DNA from: Chitinophagaceae bacterium
GTDB taxonomy: Bacteria > Bacteroidota > Bacteroidia > Chitinophagales > Chitinophagaceae
DNA: 12,175 nt
Direction: 5' to 3'
NCBI GenBank assembly: GCA_947468255.1
Contig: CANIMM010000066.1
Coordinates: 1-12,175 of the forward strand
The position numbers and the translations under genes were made by a program. The notes beneath the pieces were generated by a model. The model was not told the DNA's origin. It saw only the letters and a program-made list of their open reading frames with translations, and made no database searches. Positions 1-7,470 of the stretch are shown one piece after another; the stretch's first letter is position 1, and every line of letters begins with the position of its first letter.

Positions 1-246
1 TGCAAATTGGGCAAAAACCTACGTTTTGTTTTAATATTCGAATGCGATACTTTGTTACCCGTAATTGGCCTCTTACCTGTAACTTGACATACTCTAGCCA
101 TATACTAATTTTTTGGACGGCGAAGGTAACAAAAGATTTTGGATTTGAACTAAGGTTTTTTCTTTTTTTTTCATTTTCATTGGTCGAGCAACTGAGAATG
201 ACAAGAAAAGAGGACATTTACGCCAGTGATTAACCGCTTTCTGTCG
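1..246. other. Intergenic region with no convincing gene
   Basis: I see no supported gene here. The only open frame of note on the plus strand (42-233, 63 codons) gives a composition-driven product rich in Phe, Leu and Thr with no recognisable motif, and it crosses a strong pyrimidine tract (T6 C T9 at 156-171), so I treat it as chance. No tRNA-like fold was recognised. A weak AAAAC/GTTTT inverted repeat lies at 14-27. Whatever gene lies to the left of the window does not visibly enter it. Confidence 0.55.
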
Positions 247-287
247 AAAAAAACTGCAAAACAAAGCGATCAATTAAGCGTTTTGCA
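247..287 (-). terminator. Probable intrinsic terminator of the EamA transporter gene
   Basis: Read on the minus strand, TGCAAAAC (287-280) pairs perfectly with GTTTTGCA (262-255) across a 17-base loop, and a run of seven T follows (253-247). The stop codon of the transporter (276-274) lies inside the loop. The stem is only 8 bp and AT-rich, so it is weaker than the other two terminators in the window, but the placement and the T tract are right for a transcript end. Confidence 0.5.
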
Positions 288-1176
288 CCGCAACTGCCGG
301 GTAATTTGTTCGGTTGGCTAGCCATACCCTAACAGTTTGAAGTATCACCGATAACAAAATAAGTGCTAACCCAAGGTAAAAATGAGCATCCAGCAATTGA
401 TTTTCCCTGAAAACTATAAAAGCCAGCGCAATACCATACACCGGCTCCATATTGTAGGCAATATTAGCCGTAAAAGGCGAAATCTTCTTTAACGCATTTA
501 ACTGCAGATCAAAGCACAGGGCCGTGCAGAAGCAAGCCAACACCAATAACCATCCCCAATCTGATACAGTGGGAAGATAATAGCTGGCAGGAAACTGGAT
601 TAGATAAAATGGCAACAAGATGGTCAGTGACAGCAATCCGCCTCCCAACTCATAGAGTGTTAAGGTAGCCGGACTGTACCGTATCAATAATTTTTTATTA
701 AAGATGGGGAAAAGCGAACTCCCAATGGCTGAGATAATTCCAAAAATAATACCTACTTTATACTGCGGATGAAAATCAAAAATGATCCCTATACCTACAA
801 TCGATACCAGACTTAAGAGGATATCAACCAACACAATTTTCCTTTTAAAAAAAATGGGTTCAAAAAAAGCAGTAAAGAAACCAGCGGCGGATATACAAAC
901 TACTGCGATTGAGGCATTGCCATATTTTACACTGCCGTAAAAAGTTACCCAGTGGATGGCTACTATTAGGCCCACTGCAAATATTTTTAACGCCTCTTTA
1001 AATGGAATGAATTGCAATGATTTCTTACAATAAAGCAGCAATAACAGTGTAACCACGGTAATCAATAACCTATACCAAACTAGCAACCCCTCATTAAGGC
1101 CAATGAGTTTTCCCAGAATTGCAGTGAATCCAGCCAAAAAAACCGCGATATGTAGTTGAATAAAAGCCTTCCGCAT
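274..1176 (-). CDS. EamA/DMT-superfamily membrane transporter
   Basis: A 300-residue integral membrane protein of the drug/metabolite transporter superfamily, which moves small metabolites across the inner membrane. The substrate cannot be told from the sequence. It is built almost entirely of hydrophobic helices, about ten, arranged as two EamA repeats (roughly residues 5-135 and 145-290). Near the C-terminus it has the typical NMEPVYGIALAFIVFREN stretch followed by a last helix, which corresponds to the conserved 'EP...E' signature of EamA domains. The length matches the family. The frame stays open back to an ATG at 1263, but the extra 29 residues are polar and unlike a DMT N-terminus, and a TATCTTTG promoter element lies between the two ATGs, so the ATG at 1176 is preferred. 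The gene stands alone, divergent from the DUF2723 gene. The family is certain in kind; the specific function is unknown. Confidence 0.88.
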   Translation of the reverse strand: MRKAFIQLHIAVFLAGFTAILGKLIGLNEGLLVWYRLLITVVTLLLLLYCKKSLQFIPFKEALKIFAVGLIVAIHWVTFYGSVKYGNASIAVVCISAAGFFTAFFEPIFFKRKIVLVDILLSLVSIVGIGIIFDFHPQYKVGIIFGIISAIGSSLFPIFNKKLLIRYSPATLTLYELGGGLLSLTILLPFYLIQFPASYYLPTVSDWGWLLVLACFCTALCFDLQLNALKKISPFTANIAYNMEPVYGIALAFIVFRENQLLDAHFYLGLALILLSVILQTVRVWLANRTNYPAVAVQNA

Positions 1177-1182
1177 GGCGCA

Positions 1183-1190
1183 CAAAGATA
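1183..1190 (-). promoter_or_regulatory. Bacteroidota-type -7 promoter element of the EamA transporter gene
   Basis: On the minus strand TATCTTTG is a perfect match to the Bacteroidota housekeeping -7 consensus TAnnTTTG. It ends six bases before the ATG at 1176, so transcription should begin at or within a base or two of the start codon. I found no clear TTG-type -33 element at the usual spacing. The element supports the shorter gene start and implies a leaderless message. Confidence 0.55.
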
Positions 1191-1348
1191 GGGTATGGAC
1201 TTTAGCATTTGACTTTTCCTTAAATTCGAAGCTTCCCTTTATTACTATCGGGAATGCATCCATACATTGAATGAAAATGAATGAGCATGGGTCGGTACAA
1301 AAAAATCATAAATAACTATAAACTAATGCTTGCAAACCACAAACCAAT

Positions 1349-1356
1349 TATATTTG
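1349..1356 (+). promoter_or_regulatory. Bacteroidota-type -7 promoter element of the DUF2723 gene
   Basis: TATATTTG matches TAnnTTTG exactly and lies 37 bases before the ATG at 1394. A TTGC at 1330-1333 could serve as the -33 element, though its spacing of about 16 bases is a little short. The expected transcript would have a leader of about 30 bases with no Shine-Dalgarno sequence, which is normal for the phylum. Confidence 0.5.
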
Positions 1357-1393
1357 CCATTCCGATAGGTTTCGGGATATAATCAACCACTAT

Positions 1394-4300
1394 ATGACTT
1401 TTAAACGCATCAACAACATTTCTGGCTGGGCTATTTGTCTCATTGCCTGCACTGTTTACATTATGACAATGGAAGCCACCGGCAGTTTCTGGGACTGTGG
1501 GGAATTTGCTTCCAGTGCATATAAACTTCAGGTTCCCCATCCACCGGGAGCGCCGCTGTTTGTATTGCTGGGCCGATTATTTATGGCTCCCTTTGATCCG
1601 CAGCATGCTGCTACCGGAATTAATCTAATGAGTGCGCTATCTAGTGGTTTTACCATTCTTTTTTTATTTTGGAGCATTACCCATTTTGCTAAAAAAATCA
1701 TTCGCAATAACAACGAAGAACTCTCTGGTCAACAAATATTTGCCGTAATGGCTGCCGGTACCGTAGGCGCATTGGCGTATACTTTTTCTGATTCATTTTG
1801 GTACAGTGCCGTGGAAGGTGAGGTATATGCATTGTCTTCTTTCTTCACTGCAATCGTATTTTGGGCAATGCTCAAATGGGAAGATTCGGTAACTGAAGAA
1901 CAAAAAATTGGCATCACTGGGCATTTTACCAGCGCCGACAGATGGCTGATTCTCATTTTTTACCTAATGGGCTTGTCGATTGGTGTGCATCTGTTAAACC
2001 TGTTAACCATTCCTGCAATGGTGGTCATCTATTATTACAAACGCTATAAAGTAACGAACTGGGGGGTGGTAAGCGCGTTTTTAATTGGATGTGTTTTAAC
2101 TGGATTTATACAAAAGGCCGTTATACAATGGACTATCAAGGGAGCAGGCAATTTTGATATTTTATTTGTAAATGATTTTGGTATGCCTTTCTTTAGTGGC
2201 TTCGCTTTTTTCTTTTTACTCATCGGGCTGCTGATATTTTTAGGATTGCGCATTGCCGTTAAGAAAAACTGGAATTTTCTCAGACTGGGGCTGTGGAGTT
2301 TTGCATTTATGCTGCTAGGTTATTCTACCTATTTCACTACGCTCATTCGCTCCAATGCAGACCCTGTGGTGGACATGTTTAATGTTGACAATCCAGTTAA
2401 TCTAGTCGGCTACCTTGGTCGTGAGCAATATGGCGATTGGCCTATTTTGAAGGGACAGGATTTTACTGCCAGCCCGGTTGAGCAAACTATGGTGGAAACC
2501 TATATCAAAGGAAAGAGCCAATACGTGAAGAATGGCCGTAAGATGGAAACCACCTATGGACAGGAAGATCAACATATTTTTCCTCGTATGTGGGACCAAA
2601 GCAACGATCAAGGGCATGCAGATTATTATGCAAGTTTCGCCGAAATTGGAAAAGACCCCAAAACGGGCGAATGGCTTGGAAAACCTACGATGGGCGACAA
2701 TATTAATTTCTTTGCACAATACCAGCTTGGTTGGATGTACCTGCGCTATTTCATGTGGAACTTTGCAGGAAAACAGGATGATATCCAAGGCGTGATAATG
2801 AATAACGTGAGAGATGGCAACTGGAAAACAGGAATCAGTTTCTGGGATAATGCCCGATTGGGAGATCAGCAATATTTACCCGACAGCATGAAGCAAAATA
2901 AGGCGAATAACAATTTGTTTGCCCTTCCATTAATTCTAGGATTACTGGGTATCTTTTTCCATTTTAAAAAGAATAACAAAGATGCCATTGTGCTGGGACT
3001 ATTGTTTTTCTTTACAGGAATTGCCATTGTGCTTTATTTAAATATGGCCGGCAATCAACCACGGGAGCGGGATTATGCATTTGTTGGATCCTTTTATGTA
3101 TTCGCTATCTGGATCGGATTGGGTGTATTATATGTTAGAGAATTGTTTTCGAAATACATAAGCGCTCCTATCGCCAATTATGCAGCAGCAGCATTGTGTT
3201 TATTAGCCGTGCCAATTATTATGGCTAATCAGGAATGGGATGACCATGACCGCGGTAAAAAAGTATTGGCTAGGGATCTTGCCATCGATTACTTAGAAAG
3301 CTGTGCCCCCAATGCATTGGTCATTTCATTTGGAGACAATGATACTTACCCTTTATGGTATGCCCAAGAAGTGGAAGGTGTCCGCAGAGATATCCGAGTA
3401 ATTAATTCAAGCTTATTGGGTACCGACTGGTATATCAACCAGCTTCGCTATAAAGTGAACAAGAGTGATCCAATGGATCCCATCTGGACTGCCGACCAAA
3501 TAGAGGGTGCAAAAAGAGATGTAGTGTATTATGCACCCAGGCCTGGTGTAGATCCAGAAAAATATATGGATCTCTACACAATGATGAAAGATTATGCAGG
3601 CAGTAATGAGAGCGCAAAAATTGAGCTTCGAGATGGAGATACACTCAATGTGTACCCCACCAAAAAAGTATTTATACCGGTAGATGTTGATTTGGTTCGC
3701 AGCAATGGAACTGTCAACCCGGAAGATAGTGTACTTTCAGAGTTGAGATTTGAAATTCCAAAGAGTGCATTGTATAAAAATGATGCTGCCATTTTAAATA
3801 TTATTGCAGCCAATAAATGGAAACGCCCCATCTACTTTACTTCTGACTACCGCGAACTGGGATTCGGAGCATATTTGCGTCGGGATGGACTTACCAACAG
3901 GCTTGTACCAGTTGCCAACAGCCCGGTGAACCAAAAATGGGTTTACGATAAAATGATGAACAAATTTGTATTTGGCAATGCGAATGTAGCGGGTGTTTAT
4001 TTTGATGAAGAGAACCGCAGACACCTCAATACTATACGGCTAGCCTATGCAGAAGCTGCAGGAAACCTTGCCGAGAACGGGAAAAAAGAAGAAGCCAGGA
4101 AAATATTGCAGAAATGCGACAAGGGAATGCTGGAAGAAAACTTTAGTTATGGCATGGTATCCCGCTACCAACAGCATAATTATGTTTCGCTTCAGTTTTT
4201 GGAAGCTTGCTATAAAGCAGACGATAAAGCGTTGGCAGAAAAAGTAGGAAAAAGTGTAAAGAGGGATCTTGAACAACAGATGAACTACTACTCCCATTTA

Positions 4301-4483
4301 GATGAAAGAAAGCAGGACCAATTTAGAAATGATAATGAGCAAGTGTCTAATTTTCTTAGAGGTATACAGCAAATAGAACAAATGTATAAAAATCCTATGC
4401 CAAAAGCAATAGAAATGCCCGGCTCAATCAAAAACACACCTGCCCCCCCTGCCCCAAAGCAGCCAAGCAGTTCAAAAAAATAA
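1394..4483 (+). CDS. DUF2723 multi-pass membrane protein, putative GT-C type glycosyltransferase
   Basis: A 1029-residue protein of the DUF2723 family (Pfam), common in Bacteroidota. The eukaryotic relative TMEM260 is a protein O-mannosyltransferase, so a GT-C role using a lipid-linked sugar at the outer face of the inner membrane is plausible but is inference. The first helix (about 9-27) runs into a conserved acidic loop with E27, D34 and E37, then HPPGAP at 49-54. This acidic first loop is the usual catalytic place in GT-C enzymes. About ten helices lie before residue 316. A long loop (about 317-505) follows, then about four more helices (508-524, 529-549, 560-579, 591-610) with the NQPRERDYAF motif at 554-563. 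The rest is soluble, opening with FGDNDTYPLWY at 646-656, and it has TPR-like helices around 878-960 and a Pro/Lys/Ser-rich tail. It has its own promoter and terminator, so it is probably monocistronic. Confidence 0.85.
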   Translation: MTFKRINNISGWAICLIACTVYIMTMEATGSFWDCGEFASSAYKLQVPHPPGAPLFVLLGRLFMAPFDPQHAATGINLMSALSSGFTILFLFWSITHFAKKIIRNNNEELSGQQIFAVMAAGTVGALAYTFSDSFWYSAVEGEVYALSSFFTAIVFWAMLKWEDSVTEEQKIGITGHFTSADRWLILIFYLMGLSIGVHLLNLLTIPAMVVIYYYKRYKVTNWGVVSAFLIGCVLTGFIQKAVIQWTIKGAGNFDILFVNDFGMPFFSGFAFFFLLIGLLIFLGLRIAVKKNWNFLRLGLWSFAFMLLGYSTYFTTLIRSNADPVVDMFNVDNPVNLVGYLGREQYGDWPILKGQDFTASPVEQTMVETYIKGKSQYVKNGRKMETTYGQEDQHIFPRMWDQSNDQGHADYYASFAEIGKDPKTGEWLGKPTMGDNINFFAQYQLGWMYLRYFMWNFAGKQDDIQGVIMNNVRDGNWKTGISFWDNARLGDQQYLPDSMKQNKANNNLFALPLILGLLGIFFHFKKNNKDAIVLGLLFFFTGIAIVLYLNMAGNQPRERDYAFVGSFYVFAIWIGLGVLYVRELFSKYISAPIANYAAAALCLLAVPIIMANQEWDDHDRGKKVLARDLAIDYLESCAPNALVISFGDNDTYPLWYAQEVEGVRRDIRVINSSLLGTDWYINQLRYKVNKSDPMDPIWTADQIEGAKRDVVYYAPRPGVDPEKYMDLYTMMKDYAGSNESAKIELRDGDTLNVYPTKKVFIPVDVDLVRSNGTVNPEDSVLSELRFEIPKSALYKNDAAILNIIAANKWKRPIYFTSDYRELGFGAYLRRDGLTNRLVPVANSPVNQKWVYDKMMNKFVFGNANVAGVYFDEENRRHLNTIRLAYAEAAGNLAENGKKEEARKILQKCDKGMLEENFSYGMVSRYQQHNYVSLQFLEACYKADDKALAEKVGKSVKRDLEQQMNYYSHLDERKQDQFRNDNEQVSNFLRGIQQIEQMYKNPMPKAIEMPGSIKNTPAPPAPKQPSSSKK

Positions 4484-4497
4484 CGAATACTTTTACG

Positions 4498-4542
4498 AAA
4501 TAAGAAAATCCTTCTGCCAAAAGCAGGAGGATTTTCTTATTT
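4498..4542 (+). terminator. Strong hairpin terminator after the DUF2723 gene
   Basis: Two 20-base arms (4498-4517 and 4523-4542) pair completely apart from one G-U wobble, around a five-base CAAAA loop. The hairpin begins 14 bases after the stop codon. The outer part of the 3' arm is T-rich (ATTTTCTTATTT) and acts as the U tract. The outer part of the 5' arm is A-rich, so the structure could also work in reverse. Confidence 0.85.
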
Positions 4543-4664
4543 AAAAAACGAACCAATCTTTCCTCTAAAATGTTTATTAAATTGCAGTTGCCATCGCTTG
4601 TCTTCTAAACATCTAGATACGCTGCAATGGCTTGATTATTTTATTTTATATTTTAAGTAAATTC

Positions 4665-5762
4665 ATGGAAGGATATAACTTTTCAAAATTTGATCCTGCT
4701 CAAAATGGGAAGTCCCCTTTTGAGCAATTACTGGACATTTTCATGCAAATACTCACTCATACAAGCGGCGATGTGGGAGAAGCAATGCAATGGATGAATG
4801 AATTGGACAAACAATACAACCTTACCAAGGACGATTATGGCATGGGCGATTTTTATGAAGACCTAAAAGACAAAGGATATATTGGCGAGAAGGATGAAAA
4901 TGGAGAAATAAAAATCACACCCAAAACAGAGCAAGGAATACGAAAAAAAAGTCTGGAAGAAATATTCGGTAAACTCAAAAAAACTAAACAAGGCAATCAC
5001 AACACCTTCAAACCTGGTGGAGGTGATGAAATCAACCCTGAAACAAGACCCTTTCAATTTGGTGATACCCTTGAGCAAATTGATTTTACATCGTCTATCC
5101 GAAATGCTCAAATCAATCATGGCGTAGATAGTTTCCGGCTTCAGGAAGATGACTTGGAAATTAGGGAAACAGATTTTAAATCCCAGACCTCTACCGTGCT
5201 GATGATCGATATCAGCCATTCAATGATTTTGTATGGCGAAGACAGGATCACGCCCGCCAAAAAAGTAGCGATGGCATTGAGCGAATTAATACAAACCAAG
5301 TATCCAAAAGACACCCTTGATATTGTGGTATTCGGCAATGATGCCTGGATGATAGAAGTAAAAGACCTTCCCTATCTTCAAGTAGGTCCATACCATACCA
5401 ATACGGTGGCAGGCCTCGAACTGGCGATGGATCTTTTACGCAAAAGAAGAAACCCCAATAAGCAAATTTTTATGATTACCGATGGAAAACCCACTTGCTT
5501 AAAAGTGGGTACCAAGTATTATAAAAACAGCTTCGGGGTAGATCGTAAAATCTTAAACCGCTGCATGAGCCTAGCTACCCAATGCAAAAAATTAAAAATA
5601 CCGATCACCACTTTTATGATTGCCTCTGACCCTTATTTACAAAAATTTGTACAGGAGTTCACAGAAACCAATAGCGGAAAGGCGTTTTTTGCATCACTCG
5701 ATAAACTGGGTGCATTTATGTTCAAAGATTTTGAAAGCGGTAAGCGCAAAACAGTATATTAA
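4665..5762 (+). CDS. VWA-domain protein, partner of the adjacent AAA+ ATPase
   Basis: A 365-residue cytoplasmic protein with a C-terminal von Willebrand factor A domain (about 175-360). The metal-ion-dependent adhesion site is complete: DISHS at 182-186, T247 in the NTVAGLELA stretch, and D273 in ITDGKP. The N-terminal half (1-170) is mostly polar and charged, and I recognise no domain in it. There is no signal peptide or membrane helix. Such VWA proteins pair with MoxR/Mg-chelatase-type ATPases, as ChlD does with ChlI and ViaA with RavA. The next gene is exactly such an ATPase, 81 bases downstream on the same strand, so the two probably form one complex. The frame is open back to a TTG at 4632, but the extra 11 residues are hydrophobic filler, and the ATG at 4665 gives a sensible start. 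I found no clear TAnnTTTG promoter; TATATTTT at 4647-4654 is one base off. The client or substrate is unknown. Confidence 0.85.
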   Translation: MEGYNFSKFDPAQNGKSPFEQLLDIFMQILTHTSGDVGEAMQWMNELDKQYNLTKDDYGMGDFYEDLKDKGYIGEKDENGEIKITPKTEQGIRKKSLEEIFGKLKKTKQGNHNTFKPGGGDEINPETRPFQFGDTLEQIDFTSSIRNAQINHGVDSFRLQEDDLEIRETDFKSQTSTVLMIDISHSMILYGEDRITPAKKVAMALSELIQTKYPKDTLDIVVFGNDAWMIEVKDLPYLQVGPYHTNTVAGLELAMDLLRKRRNPNKQIFMITDGKPTCLKVGTKYYKNSFGVDRKILNRCMSLATQCKKLKIPITTFMIASDPYLQKFVQEFTETNSGKAFFASLDKLGAFMFKDFESGKRKTVY

Positions 5763-5843
5763 TTTGCCTATTCAATAGAATGGCCATTGTAGGATTGAGG
5801 CGCTATGCGCTTTTTGACCGATGGCAAAATAAAAAGTAAAAAA

Positions 5844-7361
5844 ATGACAAATAAAAAACCAAGCACTTTAGGCGAATTAAAAAAACAAGGATACAAATCC
5901 AAATCTATTAAAGATGAAGTTCGTGACAACCTCATCAAAAAAATAAAGGCAAAAGAAAATGCTTTTCCCGGGATACTAGGCTATGAAGATTCGGTAATAC
6001 CCGATACAGAAAGAGCCTTGTTATCGCGTCATAATATTTTATTTTTAGGGCTGCGGGGGCAGGCTAAGACAAGGATGGCAAGACAAATGATTCAATTGCT
6101 AGATGAATATATTCCTGTAGTAGCGGGTAGTGAAATCAATGATGATCCTTTTGAGCCAATATCAAGATATGCGATTGATTTGATTGAAGAAAAAGGAAAT
6201 AACACGCCCATCAATTGGCTTCACCGTAGCCAGCGATATGGCGAAAAACTCGCTACCCCCGATGTGAGCGTAGCCGATTTGATTGGAGATATTGATCCCA
6301 TTAAAGCTTCCAATTTGAAACTTAGTTTTGCAGATGAAAGAGTACTGCACTATGGTATTATCCCACGCAGCAACCGAAGCATTTTTGTTATCAATGAATT
6401 GCCCGATTTGCAGGCGAGAATACAAGTATCCTTATTTAATATTCTGGAAGAGGGGGATCTGCAGATCCGTGGTTTTAAACTTCGTTTACCCCTTGACGTA
6501 TTATTTGTATTTACTGCCAACCCCGAAGATTATACCAATAGGGGAAGCATCGTTACCCCACTGAAAGATCGCATCGAAAGTCAGATATTAACGCATTATC
6601 CAAAATCGATTGAAACTGCACTCGCCATCACCGAACAGGAAGCCAATATTTATCCCGAACAGGCAAAAATGGTTAACATCAGTGATCTGGTAAAAAGATT
6701 AATTGAACAGGTTTCTTTTGAAGCCAGAACGAGCGAATTGGTTGATAAGAAAAGTGGTGTAAGCGCAAGGCTTACCATTGCCGCTTATGAAAATGCAGTA
6801 AGTGCTGCAGAACGAAGGGCGATTATCAACGACGAATCCACCACACAAGTCTGGATCAGCGATTTGATTGGAATCATTCCTTCAATAACGGGTAAAATTG
6901 AATTGGTGTATGAAGGTGAGCAGGAAGGCCCTTACCAAGTTGCTTTCAACCTTTTGGAAAAAGCCACCCGCACCGTATTTGGCCAATATTTCCCCAATCC
7001 CGATACCCTCAAAAAGAAAAGAGGAAAGGAACTAACTCCAGAAGACACCCCCTATAAGGCAATCACCCGCTGGTTCGACAGTGGGAAAAACCTAGATGTG
7101 TTTTTTGAAACCAAGGATGAAGATAAAATTCAACTTTTATACAAAGTGGATGGGTTGCACGCCCTTGTAAAAAAACATTACAAAGCTGCCAACATAAAAG
7201 AGAATGCAATGCTCATGGAATTTGTACTGCACGGTTTAGCATCCTATTCCCTCATTAGCAAAAAAGTATTGGATGGTAAGATCGAATTTAAAGACCTGAT
7301 GGGAAGTATGCTCAATATAAGCAACAAGAATTATGAGGGAGAATTTGATGAGGATGTATAA
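5844..7361 (+). CDS. MoxR/Mg-chelatase-like AAA+ ATPase
   Basis: A 505-residue AAA+ ATPase of the Mg-chelatase I/MoxR kind, often annotated simply as 'magnesium chelatase' in Bacteroidota. Motifs in order: Walker A GLRGQAKT at 69-76, with Ala before the Lys as in MoxR and RavA; Walker B region FVINELPDL at 181-189, with N184 where Asp is usual; sensor 1 TANPEDY with N226; a likely arginine finger R243 in KDRIES; and a sensor 2 arginine R309 in SGVSARL. The region after about 340 is a helical C-terminal part with no motif I recognise. Together with the VWA protein just upstream it probably forms an ATP-driven remodelling or chelatase-like machine. No tetrapyrrole, cobalamin or denitrification gene lies nearby, so true Mg-chelatase function is not supported. 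An in-frame ATG at 5805 would add 13 residues, but the ATG at 5844 follows an A-rich leader and gives the more natural N-terminus. Confidence 0.87.
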   Translation: MTNKKPSTLGELKKQGYKSKSIKDEVRDNLIKKIKAKENAFPGILGYEDSVIPDTERALLSRHNILFLGLRGQAKTRMARQMIQLLDEYIPVVAGSEINDDPFEPISRYAIDLIEEKGNNTPINWLHRSQRYGEKLATPDVSVADLIGDIDPIKASNLKLSFADERVLHYGIIPRSNRSIFVINELPDLQARIQVSLFNILEEGDLQIRGFKLRLPLDVLFVFTANPEDYTNRGSIVTPLKDRIESQILTHYPKSIETALAITEQEANIYPEQAKMVNISDLVKRLIEQVSFEARTSELVDKKSGVSARLTIAAYENAVSAAERRAIINDESTTQVWISDLIGIIPSITGKIELVYEGEQEGPYQVAFNLLEKATRTVFGQYFPNPDTLKKKRGKELTPEDTPYKAITRWFDSGKNLDVFFETKDEDKIQLLYKVDGLHALVKKHYKAANIKENAMLMEFVLHGLASYSLISKKVLDGKIEFKDLMGSMLNISNKNYEGEFDEDV

Positions 7362-7365
7362 AAAC

Positions 7366-7400
7366 AAAACAGCGCCAGGCAATTTATCTGGCGCTGTTTT
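7366..7400. terminator. Convergent, probably bidirectional terminator between the AAA+ gene and murB
   Basis: A perfect 13-bp stem, AAAACAGCGCCAG (7366-7378) with CTGGCGCTGTTTT (7388-7400), encloses a nine-base loop. It begins four bases after the stop codon of the AAA+ ATPase gene. The plus-strand 3' arm ends in TTTT. Read on the minus strand, the 3' arm is followed by a further GTTTTT-rich stretch, so it should also stop transcripts coming from murB. Confidence 0.88.
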
Positions 7401-7430
7401 ACTACTAGTGCAAATTTATACACAAGAAAG

Positions 7431-7470
7431 GAATACGCTAAACAGTATTAATACATAAAGTAACGTATTC
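7431..7470. repeat. Nested inverted repeats just after murB
   Basis: GAATACG (7431-7437) and CGTATTC (7464-7470) form an outer inverted repeat that is nearly concentric with an inner perfect palindrome GTATTAATAC (7445-7454). The outer right arm overlaps the first base of the murB stop codon. The structure lies in the 69-base gap between murB and the convergent terminator. It could be a second 3'-end hairpin of the murB message, or chance in AT-rich DNA. Confidence 0.3.

Noticed and set aside
42..233. Plus-strand open frame of 63 codons at the left edge
   Set aside because: It has no motif, no promoter or A-rich leader, and runs through a T-rich tract that forces Phe/Leu codons. It is best explained as chance in intergenic DNA.
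1177..1263. Longer N-terminus of the EamA transporter starting at the ATG at 1263
   Set aside because: The 29 extra residues are polar and unlike the family, and a perfect -7 promoter element lies inside them.
2402..2872. Minus-strand open frame of 156 codons inside the DUF2723 gene
   Set aside because: It lies wholly antisense to a long, well-supported gene, its product resembles no family, and no promoter is evident.
4863..5219. Minus-strand open frame of 118 codons inside the VWA gene
   Set aside because: The Phe/Ser/Ile-rich product is the reverse of Lys/Glu/Asp-rich coding sequence. It is a mirror of the real gene with no motif.
5844..7361. Reading the AAA+ gene as a true magnesium chelatase subunit of chlorophyll synthesis
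   Set aside because: No tetrapyrrole gene is nearby and the protein carries an altered Walker B. The pairing with a small VWA protein fits the broader MoxR/RavA-like group better.
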